DNA of 64,000 nt, taken from NCBI RefSeq assembly GCF_009762775.1, contig NZ_CP046401.1:3224001-3288000 (forward strand), read 5' to 3'. The translations under genes were made by a program, and so were the position numbers. Positions 19,695-28,650 of the stretch are shown here, piece by piece. How positions within the stretch are numbered: position 1 is the stretch's first letter; each line of letters begins with the position of its first letter. The notes beneath the pieces are model-generated. The model was not told the DNA's origin. It made no database searches and worked only from the letters and a program-made list of their open reading frames with translations. This DNA is from Maribellus comscasis (lineage in GTDB: Bacteria > Bacteroidota > Bacteroidia > Bacteroidales > Prolixibacteraceae).

Positions 19695-20681
19695 ATGGGG
19701 AAAATTAAATACCTTATCATACGATTTAGTTCAATTGGCGACATTGTTTTAACAACACCAGTAATCCGTGGGCTAAAACAGCAGGTAGATAATGCAGAAA
19801 TTCATTATGTTACCAAAAATAAACATGCTTCTATTGTTCGCTCAAATCCGTTCATCGACAAAGTTCATGTGTTGGATGAAAATATCAATGACTTATTGGA
19901 TGAGCTTGAAAAAGAGCAACTGGATTATATTATTGATCTTCACCAGAATTTTAGAAGTAACCGGATAAAAAGTCGTTTAAAATTGCCTGCTTTTTCTTTT
20001 GAGAAACTCAATTTTAAGAAGTTTTTGATGATTCAGTTTAAAATCAACCGTTTGCCCGAGAGGCATATCGTTGATCGGTATTTGGATACAGTTTCGGTTT
20101 TTGATGTGCAGAATGACGAACAGGGGCTTGATTTTTTTATTCCTGAAAAAGAGCAGTTTGACAAAAACAAGCTACCAAAGTTTTTTCAAAAGAGTTTTTT
20201 GGTTTTTGTAATTGCCGGCACCTATTTTACAAAGAGGCTTCCTGTTTCCAAAAAAGTAGAAATTTGTAATGCCGTTGATTTTCCGATAATTCTTCTTGGA
20301 GGCCAGAACGAAATTCATGAGGCAACCGAAGTGGATTCAGAAACCGGCGAAAACGTATTAAATCTTGTTGGAAAGTTAAGTTTAAATGAATCTGCATCGT
20401 TGGTTCGTGCTGCCAAACTGGTTCTTGCAAACGACACCGGGCTGATGCATATTGCCACTGCTTTTAAAAAGAAAATATTATCATTTTGGGGAAATACCGT
20501 TCCCGAATTTGGTATGTATCCTTACCAGGCTCACCCCGATTCTAAGATTATCGAAGTTAAAGATTTAAAGTGCAGGCCCTGTTCAAAACTAGGGTTTGAT
20601 AAATGTCCCAAAAAGCATTTTAATTGTATGAATCAGATAGAAGTGCAGAAAGCAGTTCAGTGGATAAAAGAGAATTACTAA
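19695..20681 (+). CDS. Glycosyltransferase family 9 (LPS heptosyltransferase-like)
   Basis: Transfers ADP-heptose or a related sugar to the lipopolysaccharide core at the inner face of the inner membrane. The start is the ATG at 19695 (MGKIKYLIIRFSSIGDIVLT); an upstream extension would read through the terminator hairpin and atpC. The 328-residue product has the GT9 N-terminal Rossmann pattern IRFSSIGDIVLTTPVIRGL, the central LILANDTG-like block (KLVLANDTGLMHIA) and the Cys-rich ending CRPCSKLGFDKCPKKHFNC, usual in Bacteroidota members. The lack of any leader between the terminator and ATG is odd; expression may rely on read-through. Confidence 0.88.
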   Translation: MGKIKYLIIRFSSIGDIVLTTPVIRGLKQQVDNAEIHYVTKNKHASIVRSNPFIDKVHVLDENINDLLDELEKEQLDYIIDLHQNFRSNRIKSRLKLPAFSFEKLNFKKFLMIQFKINRLPERHIVDRYLDTVSVFDVQNDEQGLDFFIPEKEQFDKNKLPKFFQKSFLVFVIAGTYFTKRLPVSKKVEICNAVDFPIILLGGQNEIHEATEVDSETGENVLNLVGKLSLNESASLVRAAKLVLANDTGLMHIATAFKKKILSFWGNTVPEFGMYPYQAHPDSKIIEVKDLKCRPCSKLGFDKCPKKHFNCMNQIEVQKAVQWIKENY

Positions 20682-20749
20682 TTTTCCTTTTTGATTTTTT
20701 AACACCTCTTAACGCACTATCATTCTGATTCTCTGTCTTTACTTAAAAA

Positions 20750-20780
20750 GTATAAAAACGTTTCAGTTGTCTTTTTATAC
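20750..20780. repeat. AT-rich 9-bp inverted repeat
   Basis: GTATAAAAA (20750-20758) and TTTTTATAC (20772-20780) form a perfect inverted repeat with a 13-base spacer, in the 192-base gap before the START-like gene. It could be a weak terminator of the heptosyltransferase gene or a binding site near the downstream promoter. Confidence 0.4.
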
Positions 20781-20873
20781 GATTTAAAAAGGAATTTGCC
20801 GGTTCACAGGAAATCCTTTTTCCAGGCCTGCAATGTACAATACTTTAGAGGTTAAAACAGAAAACAATAAAAG

Positions 20874-21509
20874 ATGATTAAACAGAAAACAGGACTTTTT
20901 ATATTCTTTTTATGTATTGTTGTACCGGTTCATATCAAAGCAAAAGAAAGTAAAACAAAGGAAGCCGGGCAGTGGGCGCTCGCCAGGGAAACCAAGGGCG
21001 TTTCCATTTATTATCGTTGGATAGTAAACGACACGGTAAAAACACGGGAGATGAGAGCCAAATTTAAAATTAAAGCAGATGTGGCTGAGATTCTTCCTCA
21101 ATTCTCCGAAGTCGAAAATTATTATTGTTGGGCGGTGGGAATTAAAAAGTGTGAAATAAAAAAATTGAATGAAAACAGTTGGGTGACCTACACTTTAATG
21201 GATTATCCGTGGCCCTTTAAACAAAAAGATTTAGTAACCAGATATTTGGTTCGTATTTTCAGTGATGAAACAACTATCTCAGTCTATTCAGATCCCAATT
21301 TTTTTGCTAAAAAAGATGGTGTTGAACGGGTGCAGAATTACTTTGGTGAGTGGAAATTCCGTACAAATAAAAGCGGAACTACTGAAGTCGACTATCGCGT
21401 CGTTTCTTATGTCAAACCGGTTTTCCCCCGGTTTATCCAGGATCCGGTTATCCAGAAACTATTTATCGATTCTTTCCACGAGTTAAAACTACTGGCCGAA
21501 ACAAAATGA
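20874..21509 (+). CDS. Exported START/SRPBCC-domain protein
   Basis: A 211-residue protein with a signal peptide (hydrophobic 8-21, HIKA). The mature part follows the START-like lipid-binding fold: WALARETKGVSIYYRW, a helix with EILPQFSEVENYYCW, the strand-turn ENSWVTYTLMDYPWPFKQKDLV typical of this group, and the C-terminal long helix IQDPVIQKLFIDSFHELKLLAE. Such proteins bind hydrophobic ligands; the ligand is unknown. Its stop overlaps the DUF2062 start (ATGA), so the two are translated together, the first two genes of a run ending with the LytS/LytTR pair. Confidence 0.82.
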   Translation: MIKQKTGLFIFFLCIVVPVHIKAKESKTKEAGQWALARETKGVSIYYRWIVNDTVKTREMRAKFKIKADVAEILPQFSEVENYYCWAVGIKKCEIKKLNENSWVTYTLMDYPWPFKQKDLVTRYLVRIFSDETTISVYSDPNFFAKKDGVERVQNYFGEWKFRTNKSGTTEVDYRVVSYVKPVFPRFIQDPVIQKLFIDSFHELKLLAETK

Positions 21510-21964
21510 AAACAGAAACTGTAAAACGGAATGGAGTAAAACGGCTGTTCTCTTTAAAAGGTGAACCCAAAGTGGTTGCCAAAGGATTTGCTCTTGGGTC
21601 GTTTGTGGGGATGTTGCCTTTTCCGGGGTTCCAAATAATAATTTCTGCAACACTGGCTTCTTTTTTCCGCCTGAACAAAACCGCAGCCATTGCCGGGGTT
21701 TTTAATACAAATCTGGCAACCGGAGTTTTTGTTTTTGCGTTTAATTACTGGCTCGGCAAAAAGATTCTTGGAATAGAATCAGCATTTCAGATGCCGGAAA
21801 AGATTGGGATTGGTTTTGCCAGGACCATTTTTGAGGCTGGTTCCGATGTATTTCTGTCATTGTTGCTGGGAGGATTTATCACCGGAATTTTTGCTATGAT
21901 TCTTGGATATTATATTTCTCTCACCCTGTTAACCCGAAAAATAAAATCCCCTGATGAACATTGA
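21506..21964 (+). CDS. DUF2062 membrane protein
   Basis: A 152-residue integral membrane protein with the DUF2062 pattern: a short charged N-terminus, then GEPKVVAKGFALGSFVGMLP, GFQIIISATLASFF, NKTAAIAGVFNTNLATG and a C-terminal pair of hydrophobic helices (FLSLLLGGFITGIFAMILGY). Function of the family is not known; it often sits beside lipid or envelope genes. It overlaps the START-like gene by four bases and the SDR gene by eleven bases, indicating one operon. Confidence 0.85.
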   Translation: MKTETVKRNGVKRLFSLKGEPKVVAKGFALGSFVGMLPFPGFQIIISATLASFFRLNKTAAIAGVFNTNLATGVFVFAFNYWLGKKILGIESAFQMPEKIGIGFARTIFEAGSDVFLSLLLGGFITGIFAMILGYYISLTLLTRKIKSPDEH

Positions 21965-22772
21965 AAAATATACACTGATTACCGGCGCCAGCGCAGGTTT
22001 GGGAAAGGAACTGGCTTTGGAATGTGCAGGTAGGAGCAAAAACCTGATTTTAACGGCTCTGCCCGGCGAGAGCATTAAACGTTTCGGACTAAAGTTGTCT
22101 TTACAGTTTAATATTCAGGTGAAAACATTTGAAACTGACCTGACTGAGTTTGGGGCAGTTGAACAGTTTGTACAAAATATTGGTGATTTTGAAATTGAAA
22201 TTTTAATAAATAACGCCGGTGTGGGCGGTACAAAATCGTTCTTGGAAGCTAAAACCGAATATATTGATCAGATTGTATTATTGAATATGCGGGCCTTGGT
22301 TTTGTTGACACACCTGCTTCTCCCCGTTTTGAGAAGACAATCCAGAGCGTATATTCTGAATATTGCGAGTATGGCTTCTTTTGGGCCGATGCCGTTTAAA
22401 ACCGTTTATCCGGCTTCAAAGGCATTTGTATATTCATTTTCACGTGGATTGGGAGCTGAACTGAGAGGAACAGGAGTGGTCGTGAGTGTTGCCCATCCCG
22501 GGGGAATGCGGACAAATGCTGAAGTTACACAGCGGATTGAAAGTCACAGTCGCTTAATCCGCAGTACAACGCTTGAAACCCGGCTGGTAGCCAAAATATG
22601 TATGCGCAAACTTTTAAAAGGAGATGAGCTGATTATTCCTGGATTTATGAACAAATTGAGCTGGCTGGTTTTCAAAATAGTGCCGGTGTGGATGAGACTC
22701 AGAATAATGAGATCTTCTCTTCAAAGGGAAATAAATGCTTCAAACCAAATGGCAGGAGGAGCATTAAAATGA
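21954..22772 (+). CDS. Short-chain dehydrogenase/reductase
   Basis: NAD(P)-dependent oxidoreductase of 272 residues. It has the cofactor motif TGASAGLGKE (residues ~9-18), NNAGVGG, the catalytic Ser in LNIASMAS, and YPASK with the catalytic Tyr and Lys. The C-terminal region (~215-260) is hydrophobic and ends in a basic segment, suggesting membrane association as in DltE- or 3-ketoacyl-reductase-like SDRs. Start ATG at 21954 overlaps DUF2062 and the stop overlaps the epimerase start (ATGA). Substrate unknown. Confidence 0.88.
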   Translation: MNIEKYTLITGASAGLGKELALECAGRSKNLILTALPGESIKRFGLKLSLQFNIQVKTFETDLTEFGAVEQFVQNIGDFEIEILINNAGVGGTKSFLEAKTEYIDQIVLLNMRALVLLTHLLLPVLRRQSRAYILNIASMASFGPMPFKTVYPASKAFVYSFSRGLGAELRGTGVVVSVAHPGGMRTNAEVTQRIESHSRLIRSTTLETRLVAKICMRKLLKGDELIIPGFMNKLSWLVFKIVPVWMRLRIMRSSLQREINASNQMAGGALK

Positions 22773-23746
22773 AGGTACTGGTTACTGGTGCAAATGGTTT
22801 GCTGGGGTCGCACATCGTTCGTGAATTACTCAACCGGAAATTCGATGTGCGGGCAATGGTACGAAAAGGAAGCAACCTGGAGGCCCTGAAAGGATTAAAT
22901 TGCGAATTTTTTAAGGGGCGGATAACAAACAAAACAGATGTGGAAAAGGCAGTAAAGGATTGTGACTATGCTATTCATGCTGCGGCCCGGACGACACAAA
23001 CGCCATCGCAACTCGAAGCTTTTTATAAAATCAACGTCCAAAGTACAAAACTTCTGTTTGAAGCCTGTGTAAAATACAAGATCACGCGTTTTGTTTTTGT
23101 AAGTACGGCAAACTGTTTTGGCAATGGCACAAAAGTTTTTCCGGGAAATGAAAAGAATCCGTTTCCTTTGTGGCTAAAAAGCTCGGGTTATGCGTACAGC
23201 AAATTATTAGCACAGGAAATGGTTTTAAATAAATCCGGTCAATATGAACTTGATACAGTAGTTGTAAATCCAACTTTTCTGATAGGCGAAAACGATGTAA
23301 AACCCAGTAGCGGAGAAATTTTTTTTCATGTTGTAAACAAGCGGTTTGTATTCTACCCGCCGGGTGGAAAAAATTTTGTTGACGCAAAATCAGTTGCGGG
23401 AGGTGTTGTAAATGCAATGCTGAAGGGCAAAAAAAGGGAGAGTTATCTTTTAGCGGGCGAAAATCTTTCTTATGTTGATTTTTTTAAAACGGTTATGAGA
23501 ATTACGCAGCAAAATCCTTTGTTAATACCTGTCCCCTCGTGGTTTTTAAAACTATTGGGTTATGGTGGCGACCTGCTTGAAAAATGGTTTAAAGTTCCGG
23601 TTCAGTTAACAAGTACAAATGCAAAAATGATATGTACCGGGAATTATTATTCAGCAGAAAAAGCAATTAAAGAGATTGATTTTGAAGTGATTCCGCTGCA
23701 ACAATCATTGGAAAAAGCTATCTTGTGGTTTCAAAAAAATAATTAG
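22769..23746 (+). CDS. NAD-dependent epimerase/dehydratase
   Basis: Extended SDR of 325 residues. The start is the ATG at 22769 (MKVLVTGANGLLGSHIV) because the Rossmann motif GANGLLG follows directly and GGAGGA lies 9 bases upstream; a longer frame from 22688 overlaps the SDR coding region. The active-site pair is seen in YAYSKLLAQE (YxxxK), after the strand RFVFVSTANCFG. Overall it resembles dihydroflavonol-4-reductase/sterol-dehydrogenase-like epimerases rather than sugar-nucleotide enzymes. It completes a lipid- or polyketide-like redox pair with the SDR; the substrate is unknown. Confidence 0.88.
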   Translation: MKVLVTGANGLLGSHIVRELLNRKFDVRAMVRKGSNLEALKGLNCEFFKGRITNKTDVEKAVKDCDYAIHAAARTTQTPSQLEAFYKINVQSTKLLFEACVKYKITRFVFVSTANCFGNGTKVFPGNEKNPFPLWLKSSGYAYSKLLAQEMVLNKSGQYELDTVVVNPTFLIGENDVKPSSGEIFFHVVNKRFVFYPPGGKNFVDAKSVAGGVVNAMLKGKKRESYLLAGENLSYVDFFKTVMRITQQNPLLIPVPSWFLKLLGYGGDLLEKWFKVPVQLTSTNAKMICTGNYYSAEKAIKEIDFEVIPLQQSLEKAILWFQKNN

Positions 23747-23763
23747 TTCAAATTTTAATCTAA

Positions 23764-24834
23764 ATGAATAGAATAAGAAAATTCTGGCTTCGGTTTTGGG
23801 TGGTTTTTCTTATTCAGATAGTCATTAAAAGTTTTGATCAATCATTTCCACACGGGCCATTTGAGGTAAATATCCGGAGCCTGGTGTTTACACTGTTTTT
23901 TTTGGCTTATGGATTGCTTATTTGGTGGATTGCTGATTTTTTAAATGATTATTTTCATCATTTGACAAAAAGCCTAAAAAAGGAAGTAAATCGTATTGTT
24001 ATACTTACATCTCTGCACGGAATTTTAGGCTTTGTTCTTTCAGCTTCTTTAAATCATTTGTATCGCCTGGGTGATGTTTATCTGTTCGGGAATGCAGAAA
24101 ACTGGAATCAGATAGCATTGCTAAATCCGGAACTAACAGTGGCTTTAACCAGTTTGTATCTACTGATACTTGGTTTCGACGGTTATTTTGAAACGCAAAG
24201 AAATCTCCAAAGTGAAAAATTGAAGGCACAGGAATTGGAGAAGGAAAATCTACTGGCGCAATACAAAGCTTTAAAGGCGCAAATTGAACCTCATTTTTTG
24301 TTTAACAGCCTAAGTGTACTTTCTTCACTGGTTTATGAGGATGCCGATCTTTCAGCCGATTTTATAGTGAAAATGTCGAAAACCCTGCGATATATTATTG
24401 AAAAAAATGAATTTCATCTTGTTAAACTTTCCGAAGAGCTCGATTTTCTGGACTCCTACTATTTTCTTATCAAAACCCGGCTCGATAATGGTGTTTTTCT
24501 TGAAACCCGGCTTACAAAGTCTTTTATTGAAAACACATATATACCACCGGTAACTTTACAACTATTGGTTGAAAATGCGGTGAACCATAACAAATATAAT
24601 CCGGAGGATCCTTTGAAGATAGTTATAGAAACAAAAGATAATTTTATAATTGTAAGAAACAATCTGAATCCGCGACTTAAAACTGAACCGTCCACACAAA
24701 CTGGTTTGAAAAACCTAAAAAGAAGATATGAACTCATTTCAATGCAGCAAGTTGCAGTAATTACAGAGAATGGTGAGTTTATTGTTAAAATACCGTCGTT
24801 AAAACAATCAGATTATGAAAGTTTTACTGTTTGA
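23764..24834 (+). CDS. LytS/YehU-type sensor histidine kinase
   Basis: Membrane sensor kinase of 356 residues with four predicted TM helices (about 10-22, 40-60, 78-98, 122-138), a short coiled linker (~150-170) and a His_kinase domain with the phospho-acceptor His177 in IEPHFLFNSL. The ATPase part has the N box QLLVENAVNHNKYN and a shortened G region (TGLKNLKRRYELI). It overlaps the response regulator gene by 20 bases, so the two form a cognate pair. No extracellular sensor domain is present, so the signal is probably sensed in the membrane. Confidence 0.9.
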   Translation: MNRIRKFWLRFWVVFLIQIVIKSFDQSFPHGPFEVNIRSLVFTLFFLAYGLLIWWIADFLNDYFHHLTKSLKKEVNRIVILTSLHGILGFVLSASLNHLYRLGDVYLFGNAENWNQIALLNPELTVALTSLYLLILGFDGYFETQRNLQSEKLKAQELEKENLLAQYKALKAQIEPHFLFNSLSVLSSLVYEDADLSADFIVKMSKTLRYIIEKNEFHLVKLSEELDFLDSYYFLIKTRLDNGVFLETRLTKSFIENTYIPPVTLQLLVENAVNHNKYNPEDPLKIVIETKDNFIIVRNNLNPRLKTEPSTQTGLKNLKRRYELISMQQVAVITENGEFIVKIPSLKQSDYESFTV

Positions 24835-25570
24835 AGATGAAAAACATACGGCGCAGCGCCTTGTTCAGTTGCTGAAAAAATACGATGCTGATATAAAAGT
24901 GCTTGATGTTATCGGGTCGGTAAAAGAAGGTATTCAGTGGTACAGGAAAAATCCGCTTCCTGATTTGGTTTTCCAGGATATTTTGCTGAACGACGGAAAT
25001 TGTTTTGAGATTTTTGATGACGTAAAAGTTAAGGTTCCGGTTATTTTTACCACTGCGTACAATGAATATGCACTTCGTTCTTTTAATGTTAATAGTATCG
25101 ATTACATTGTAAAACCTTATGATTACCAGGATATAAAAATGGCTCTTGACAAATTTCGCAGTTTTAGGGAGATGTTTCTTCCTCCGGAAAACGATCTGTT
25201 AAAAAAGATTGTATTTCCGGAAGCAGCTGAAGTAAAAAGGCGTTTTCTCGTTAAAGTTGGTGATAGGTATCGCTCTGTAAAAAGCGAGGACATTGCCTGG
25301 TTTTTGTTTGATGAAGGCGTGACTTTTGCTGTCACATTTGAGAATTCAAAATTCCCGGTAAATCATTCCATTGAGCAGCTTTCCGGATTACTTGATTCCC
25401 GTTTTTTTTTCCAAATTAACCGGAAATACATTATAAATATTGAATCTATTCGCAACATTCACACATGGTTTAACAGTCGTTTCAAAATTGAAATGGTACC
25501 AAAACCCGATGAAGATATAATCGTAAGTCGTGAGCGTGCCAAAGATTTTAAACTGTGGCTCGATCAGTAA
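24815..25570 (+). CDS. LytTR-family response regulator
   Basis: A 251-residue regulator partnered with the upstream kinase. The receiver domain has the acidic pair (Glu7, Asp8), phospho-acceptor Asp55 in LVFQDILL, a switch Thr (IFTTAYNEYALRSF) and Lys100 in DYIVKPYDY. The C-terminal half (~145-250) is a LytTR DNA-binding domain (LVKVGDRYRSVKSEDIAWF, FFQINRKYIINIESI). Its stop codon is directly next to the stop of the convergent PatB gene, with no intergenic bases, so transcription from the two sides must collide or overlap. Confidence 0.92.
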   Translation: MKVLLFEDEKHTAQRLVQLLKKYDADIKVLDVIGSVKEGIQWYRKNPLPDLVFQDILLNDGNCFEIFDDVKVKVPVIFTTAYNEYALRSFNVNSIDYIVKPYDYQDIKMALDKFRSFREMFLPPENDLLKKIVFPEAAEVKRRFLVKVGDRYRSVKSEDIAWFLFDEGVTFAVTFENSKFPVNHSIEQLSGLLDSRFFFQINRKYIINIESIRNIHTWFNSRFKIEMVPKPDEDIIVSRERAKDFKLWLDQ

Positions 25571-26746
25571 TTATTTATTCTCAAAGGCTTGACCCAGCCG
25601 CTCGAGTCCTTCCTGTAAAATGCTTTGCGGGCAGCCAATATTAATCCGCATCCAACCGTCGCCTCCGGTACCAAAACGGCCGCCGTTGCTTAGTCCGACT
25701 TTTGCTTCCTCAACAATAAATTTCGAAAGTTCTTCATCTTTCATTCCGTACTCTGTGAAATCAAGCCAAACAAGGTAAGTTGCTTCTAAAGGCATAACTT
25801 TTACTTTTGAAAGATTCTTTTCAATAAAGGCTTTAACCAGTTGATAGTTCTCCCAAAGGTAATCGAGCATTTGTTCCAGCCATTCGTCGCCGTGAGCATA
25901 AGCTGCTTCCAGGGCAACAGAACCAAAAATATTTCCCATGCCCAGGTGTCCTACACCCAGAGCTCTCTCATAACGGGCGAAATTTGTTTTATTGGGAATA
26001 ATGGCAATTGATGAGGAAAGTCCAGCGACGTTAAATGTTTTACTTGGCGCCATAAAAACCAGAGAATTGTTGGCTGCCTCTTCTGAAATGGTCGCAAATG
26101 GAATATGTTTGTGTTTTTTGAAAATCAAATCAGAATGGATCTCATCGGAAATCACCATGATTTTGTTTTCGATACAAATAGTCGAAAGTTCTGCAAGTTC
26201 GTCTTTTGTCCACACCATTCCTCCCGGGTTCTGCGGATTGCAGAGCATTAGTAATTTTGTCTTTCCCGATATTTTTGCTTTTAGGTCATCAAAGTCAAAT
26301 GTGTATCTTCCGTTTTCAATCTTTAGCGGATTTTCCACCATTTTTCGTTTGGTGCCTTTTACGCATTCAAAAAAAGGAAAATATACCGGCGGTTGCACAA
26401 TCACTTCGTCGCCGGGTTTCGAAAAAGTTTCAACGGCCATTGTTAAACCGGCAACTACGCCGGGGCTAAACGAAACCCACTCTTTCTGAATTTCCCAGTT
26501 GTGTCGCCGTTTCATCCAGCCAATAATGGCCTGAAAATAAGATTCAGGTTTTAATGTATACCCAAAAATTTCATGATCAGCTCTTTTTTTAATTGCATCA
26601 ACAACAAAATCGGGAGTTTTAAAATCCATATCGGCCACCCAAAGAGGCAAAACATCGTTGGTGTTAAACGCCCAGTCGCGTGCATCGTACTTTATACAAT
26701 TGGTTCCTTCACGCTGAACTATTTCATCAAAATTGTATTTTTTCAT
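25571..26746 (-). CDS. PatB/MalY-type C-S lyase aminotransferase
   Basis: PLP-dependent fold-type I enzyme of 391 residues that cleaves C-S bonds in cystathionine or cysteine conjugates. The N-terminus DVLPLWVADMDFKTP and the EIFGYT motif are typical of MalY/PatB. PLP Lys236 lies in MAPSKTFNVAGL; the cofactor-contacting NPQNPGG and SDEIHSDLIF blocks are present, and GGDGWMRINIGCP ends the domain with the carboxylate-binding Arg. It lies 42 bases after the ComB gene on the same strand, so the two may be co-transcribed and both touch sulfur chemistry. Confidence 0.93.
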   Translation of the reverse strand: MKKYNFDEIVQREGTNCIKYDARDWAFNTNDVLPLWVADMDFKTPDFVVDAIKKRADHEIFGYTLKPESYFQAIIGWMKRRHNWEIQKEWVSFSPGVVAGLTMAVETFSKPGDEVIVQPPVYFPFFECVKGTKRKMVENPLKIENGRYTFDFDDLKAKISGKTKLLMLCNPQNPGGMVWTKDELAELSTICIENKIMVISDEIHSDLIFKKHKHIPFATISEEAANNSLVFMAPSKTFNVAGLSSSIAIIPNKTNFARYERALGVGHLGMGNIFGSVALEAAYAHGDEWLEQMLDYLWENYQLVKAFIEKNLSKVKVMPLEATYLVWLDFTEYGMKDEELSKFIVEEAKVGLSNGGRFGTGGDGWMRINIGCPQSILQEGLERLGQAFENK

Positions 26747-26788
26747 TACTATATATACTATGGTATAAATTTGCGGTTGACGAAGGTA

Positions 26789-27478
26789 TTAAATTTCAAT
26801 TTTCCGCAAATAATTTACATTGTTCTCTTTTTCAACTTTTAATACAAAGTTGAAACGGTTTAGGTTTAAACACAGATCAAAATCGGATTTTGGTGACCAA
26901 TCCTGTTTTTCGGGATCAAAAAAACGGGCGCCGGAACCTTTTTTTATTATTTCGATCATTTTTTTATAGTTGTTGGAAATCCCGCTTAGTTCATTTTTTA
27001 TAAATTCAGCACAAAGAGTGTCTTCGTCGGTTGGGTATTCACAGGCATAGCCCATACAAACCAGCGAAACATCCCGAGGTTTTTGTTGCCTGATATATTG
27101 AACAATTGCACCGGCATTTACAAAGCTTCCGGTTATAATTTCATCCGCTTTTTTTGCATTTACAATTCCCTGTGTGCCGGAACTCGTTGTATGAACAAGC
27201 GTTTTACCTTCAATTTTCTCTTTAACAAGAAGCGATGGAGAGTTTCCGAAGTCGAACCCGGGTGGTTTTTGTTCATTCCGCTCTCCCAGTAAAATAAAAT
27301 CCGGATTTTGTTCTTTTAATAAATAAGAAATATTGATGTCTCCAACCGGAATTATTTTCGACGCTCCAAAATCAAATGCATAGCAGGCAGTTGAAAATGC
27401 GCGGAACACATCAATTATTACAGTTAGTCCCCGTGCTTTTTTTGCACCGTCGAGAAGTTGCAGGATGTTAATGTTCAT
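26789..27478 (-). CDS. comB: 2-phosphosulfolactate phosphatase (ComB) family protein
   Basis: A 229-residue member of the ComB family, which in methanogens dephosphorylates 2-phospho-3-sulfolactate during coenzyme M synthesis. Motifs seen are VIIDVFRAFSTACYAFDFGA, LLGERNEQKPPGFDFGNSP, LVHTTSSGTQGIV, ASFVNA-like GSFVNAGAIV, and EDTLCAEFI. Bacterial relatives lack the rest of coenzyme M synthesis, so the true substrate here is uncertain (sulfolactate metabolism is one option). The start codon overlaps the stop of the PagL-like gene (ATGA). Confidence 0.85.
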   Translation of the reverse strand: MNINILQLLDGAKKARGLTVIIDVFRAFSTACYAFDFGASKIIPVGDINISYLLKEQNPDFILLGERNEQKPPGFDFGNSPSLLVKEKIEGKTLVHTTSSGTQGIVNAKKADEIITGSFVNAGAIVQYIRQQKPRDVSLVCMGYACEYPTDEDTLCAEFIKNELSGISNNYKKMIEIIKKGSGARFFDPEKQDWSPKSDFDLCLNLNRFNFVLKVEKENNVNYLRKIEI

Positions 27479-28623
27479 TGTTTTTTGCTTTTAGGCGCAA
27501 TTCGGTATCCGATACCAAATTCTAACAAATCAGCCCGAAATAAAGGAATTGCCCGCAATAAAACAACTCCTATTAAATTATTAAAGTAAACTTTTACACC
27601 CGCTTTATAGTATCGTTGCCGCGTGTAGTACTCGTTCATCTGCAGATTTAATCCGTATGAAGCAAATATTCCTGCTCTCCCAAGAATAAACTCGTTGTGT
27701 AAACTTATTCCATACCTAAAGTTTAGAGATGGCTCTCCGGTGTAGTTATAGTTTAAATATGCATAGTCTTCAATGGAAGGATCATAAACAAAATCCAAAC
27801 CTATTCCCATTTTATTAACTGCAGAAGTGCGGTAGCTGTAATTTAAAGATGCATTTACAGGGAAGTAGTTTTTGTTTTCCATTCCTTGAATTTCTTTTAT
27901 TCCGGTAGCCCCGTAAATCCAGCATTCATGACGGGATTTTATGTTACCATCCGTTTCTGGAGCTTTTTTGCGAACAGGAAGATCTTCAAATTCATACCCC
28001 ACGGTAATACTTCTGTTCTTAACGTTTATCCCCAAATTAGGAGATTTTATTAACGCGTTGGAAAAGTGATTTAAGCCGCTTGAGTATTCAATATAAACTG
28101 GCTTTATTCTGACTCTTGCATAAAATCTGATGGTAGCCCCGATATTAAAATGAGTACTGATTGCCTGGTTTTCCGGATTGTTAGCAGGGTCGTATTTTTT
28201 TTCAAAGTAACCTATCCCCGTATATTCAATAATTCCGGCATCGAAAAATTTGCGTTTAGGTAGAAAAGAAAACTGAAGATAGTATAGAAGAGAATGAGAA
28301 TTTCCCAGAATTTCAGGATTTCCGTATGACATATAGTTGTAGCTAATACCGTGGTTTGGGTAATTAAAATATCGTCTCCACTCTCCACCGCGGTGGTTTT
28401 TCCACGTATATCCAACTGTGAATCCCTTCACCGGCTCTTTTACTAACGGTGTAATTAAACTGTTATGAGGATGAATATTACCATATATATAACTTAATCT
28501 GAGGCTTTCCTGTCCGAAAGCTGAATTTGTAAAGGGGATAACGAAGACCAAACAAGAGAGAAGTAATATAACAACAATAGTGTCTTGTTTTTTTGAATTT
28601 ATCCATTGTGGCGCCTTGGGCAT
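27475..28623 (-). CDS. PagL-like acyloxyacyl hydrolase / lipid A deacylase
   Basis: Outer-membrane beta-barrel thought to remove acyl chains from lipid A. I choose the ATG at 28623 over the TTG at 28650; it gives 382 residues with a 15-residue basic N-region and a hydrophobic signal core ending SAFGQ. The family signature is visible in SSGLNHFSNA, with His186 and Ser188 corresponding to the PagL His-Ser pair; the GIGYFEKKY and GATIRFYARVR strands also fit. The C-terminal half (~200-382) is a longer barrel than in Pseudomonas PagL (about 150 mature residues), typical of Bacteroidota versions. It is the first gene of a three-gene minus-strand run with comB and patB. Confidence 0.78.
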   Translation of the reverse strand: MPKAPQWINSKKQDTIVVILLLSCLVFVIPFTNSAFGQESLRLSYIYGNIHPHNSLITPLVKEPVKGFTVGYTWKNHRGGEWRRYFNYPNHGISYNYMSYGNPEILGNSHSLLYYLQFSFLPKRKFFDAGIIEYTGIGYFEKKYDPANNPENQAISTHFNIGATIRFYARVRIKPVYIEYSSGLNHFSNALIKSPNLGINVKNRSITVGYEFEDLPVRKKAPETDGNIKSRHECWIYGATGIKEIQGMENKNYFPVNASLNYSYRTSAVNKMGIGLDFVYDPSIEDYAYLNYNYTGEPSLNFRYGISLHNEFILGRAGIFASYGLNLQMNEYYTRQRYYKAGVKVYFNNLIGVVLLRAIPLFRADLLEFGIGYRIAPKSKKQ

Positions 28624-28650
28624 ACGATAATTAATGTTGGTTTTATTCAA

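Noticed and set aside
20833..20877. A 14-codon frame overlapping the START-like gene start by ATGA
   Set aside because: Too short to judge and no ribosome-binding site; kept only as a possible leader peptide.
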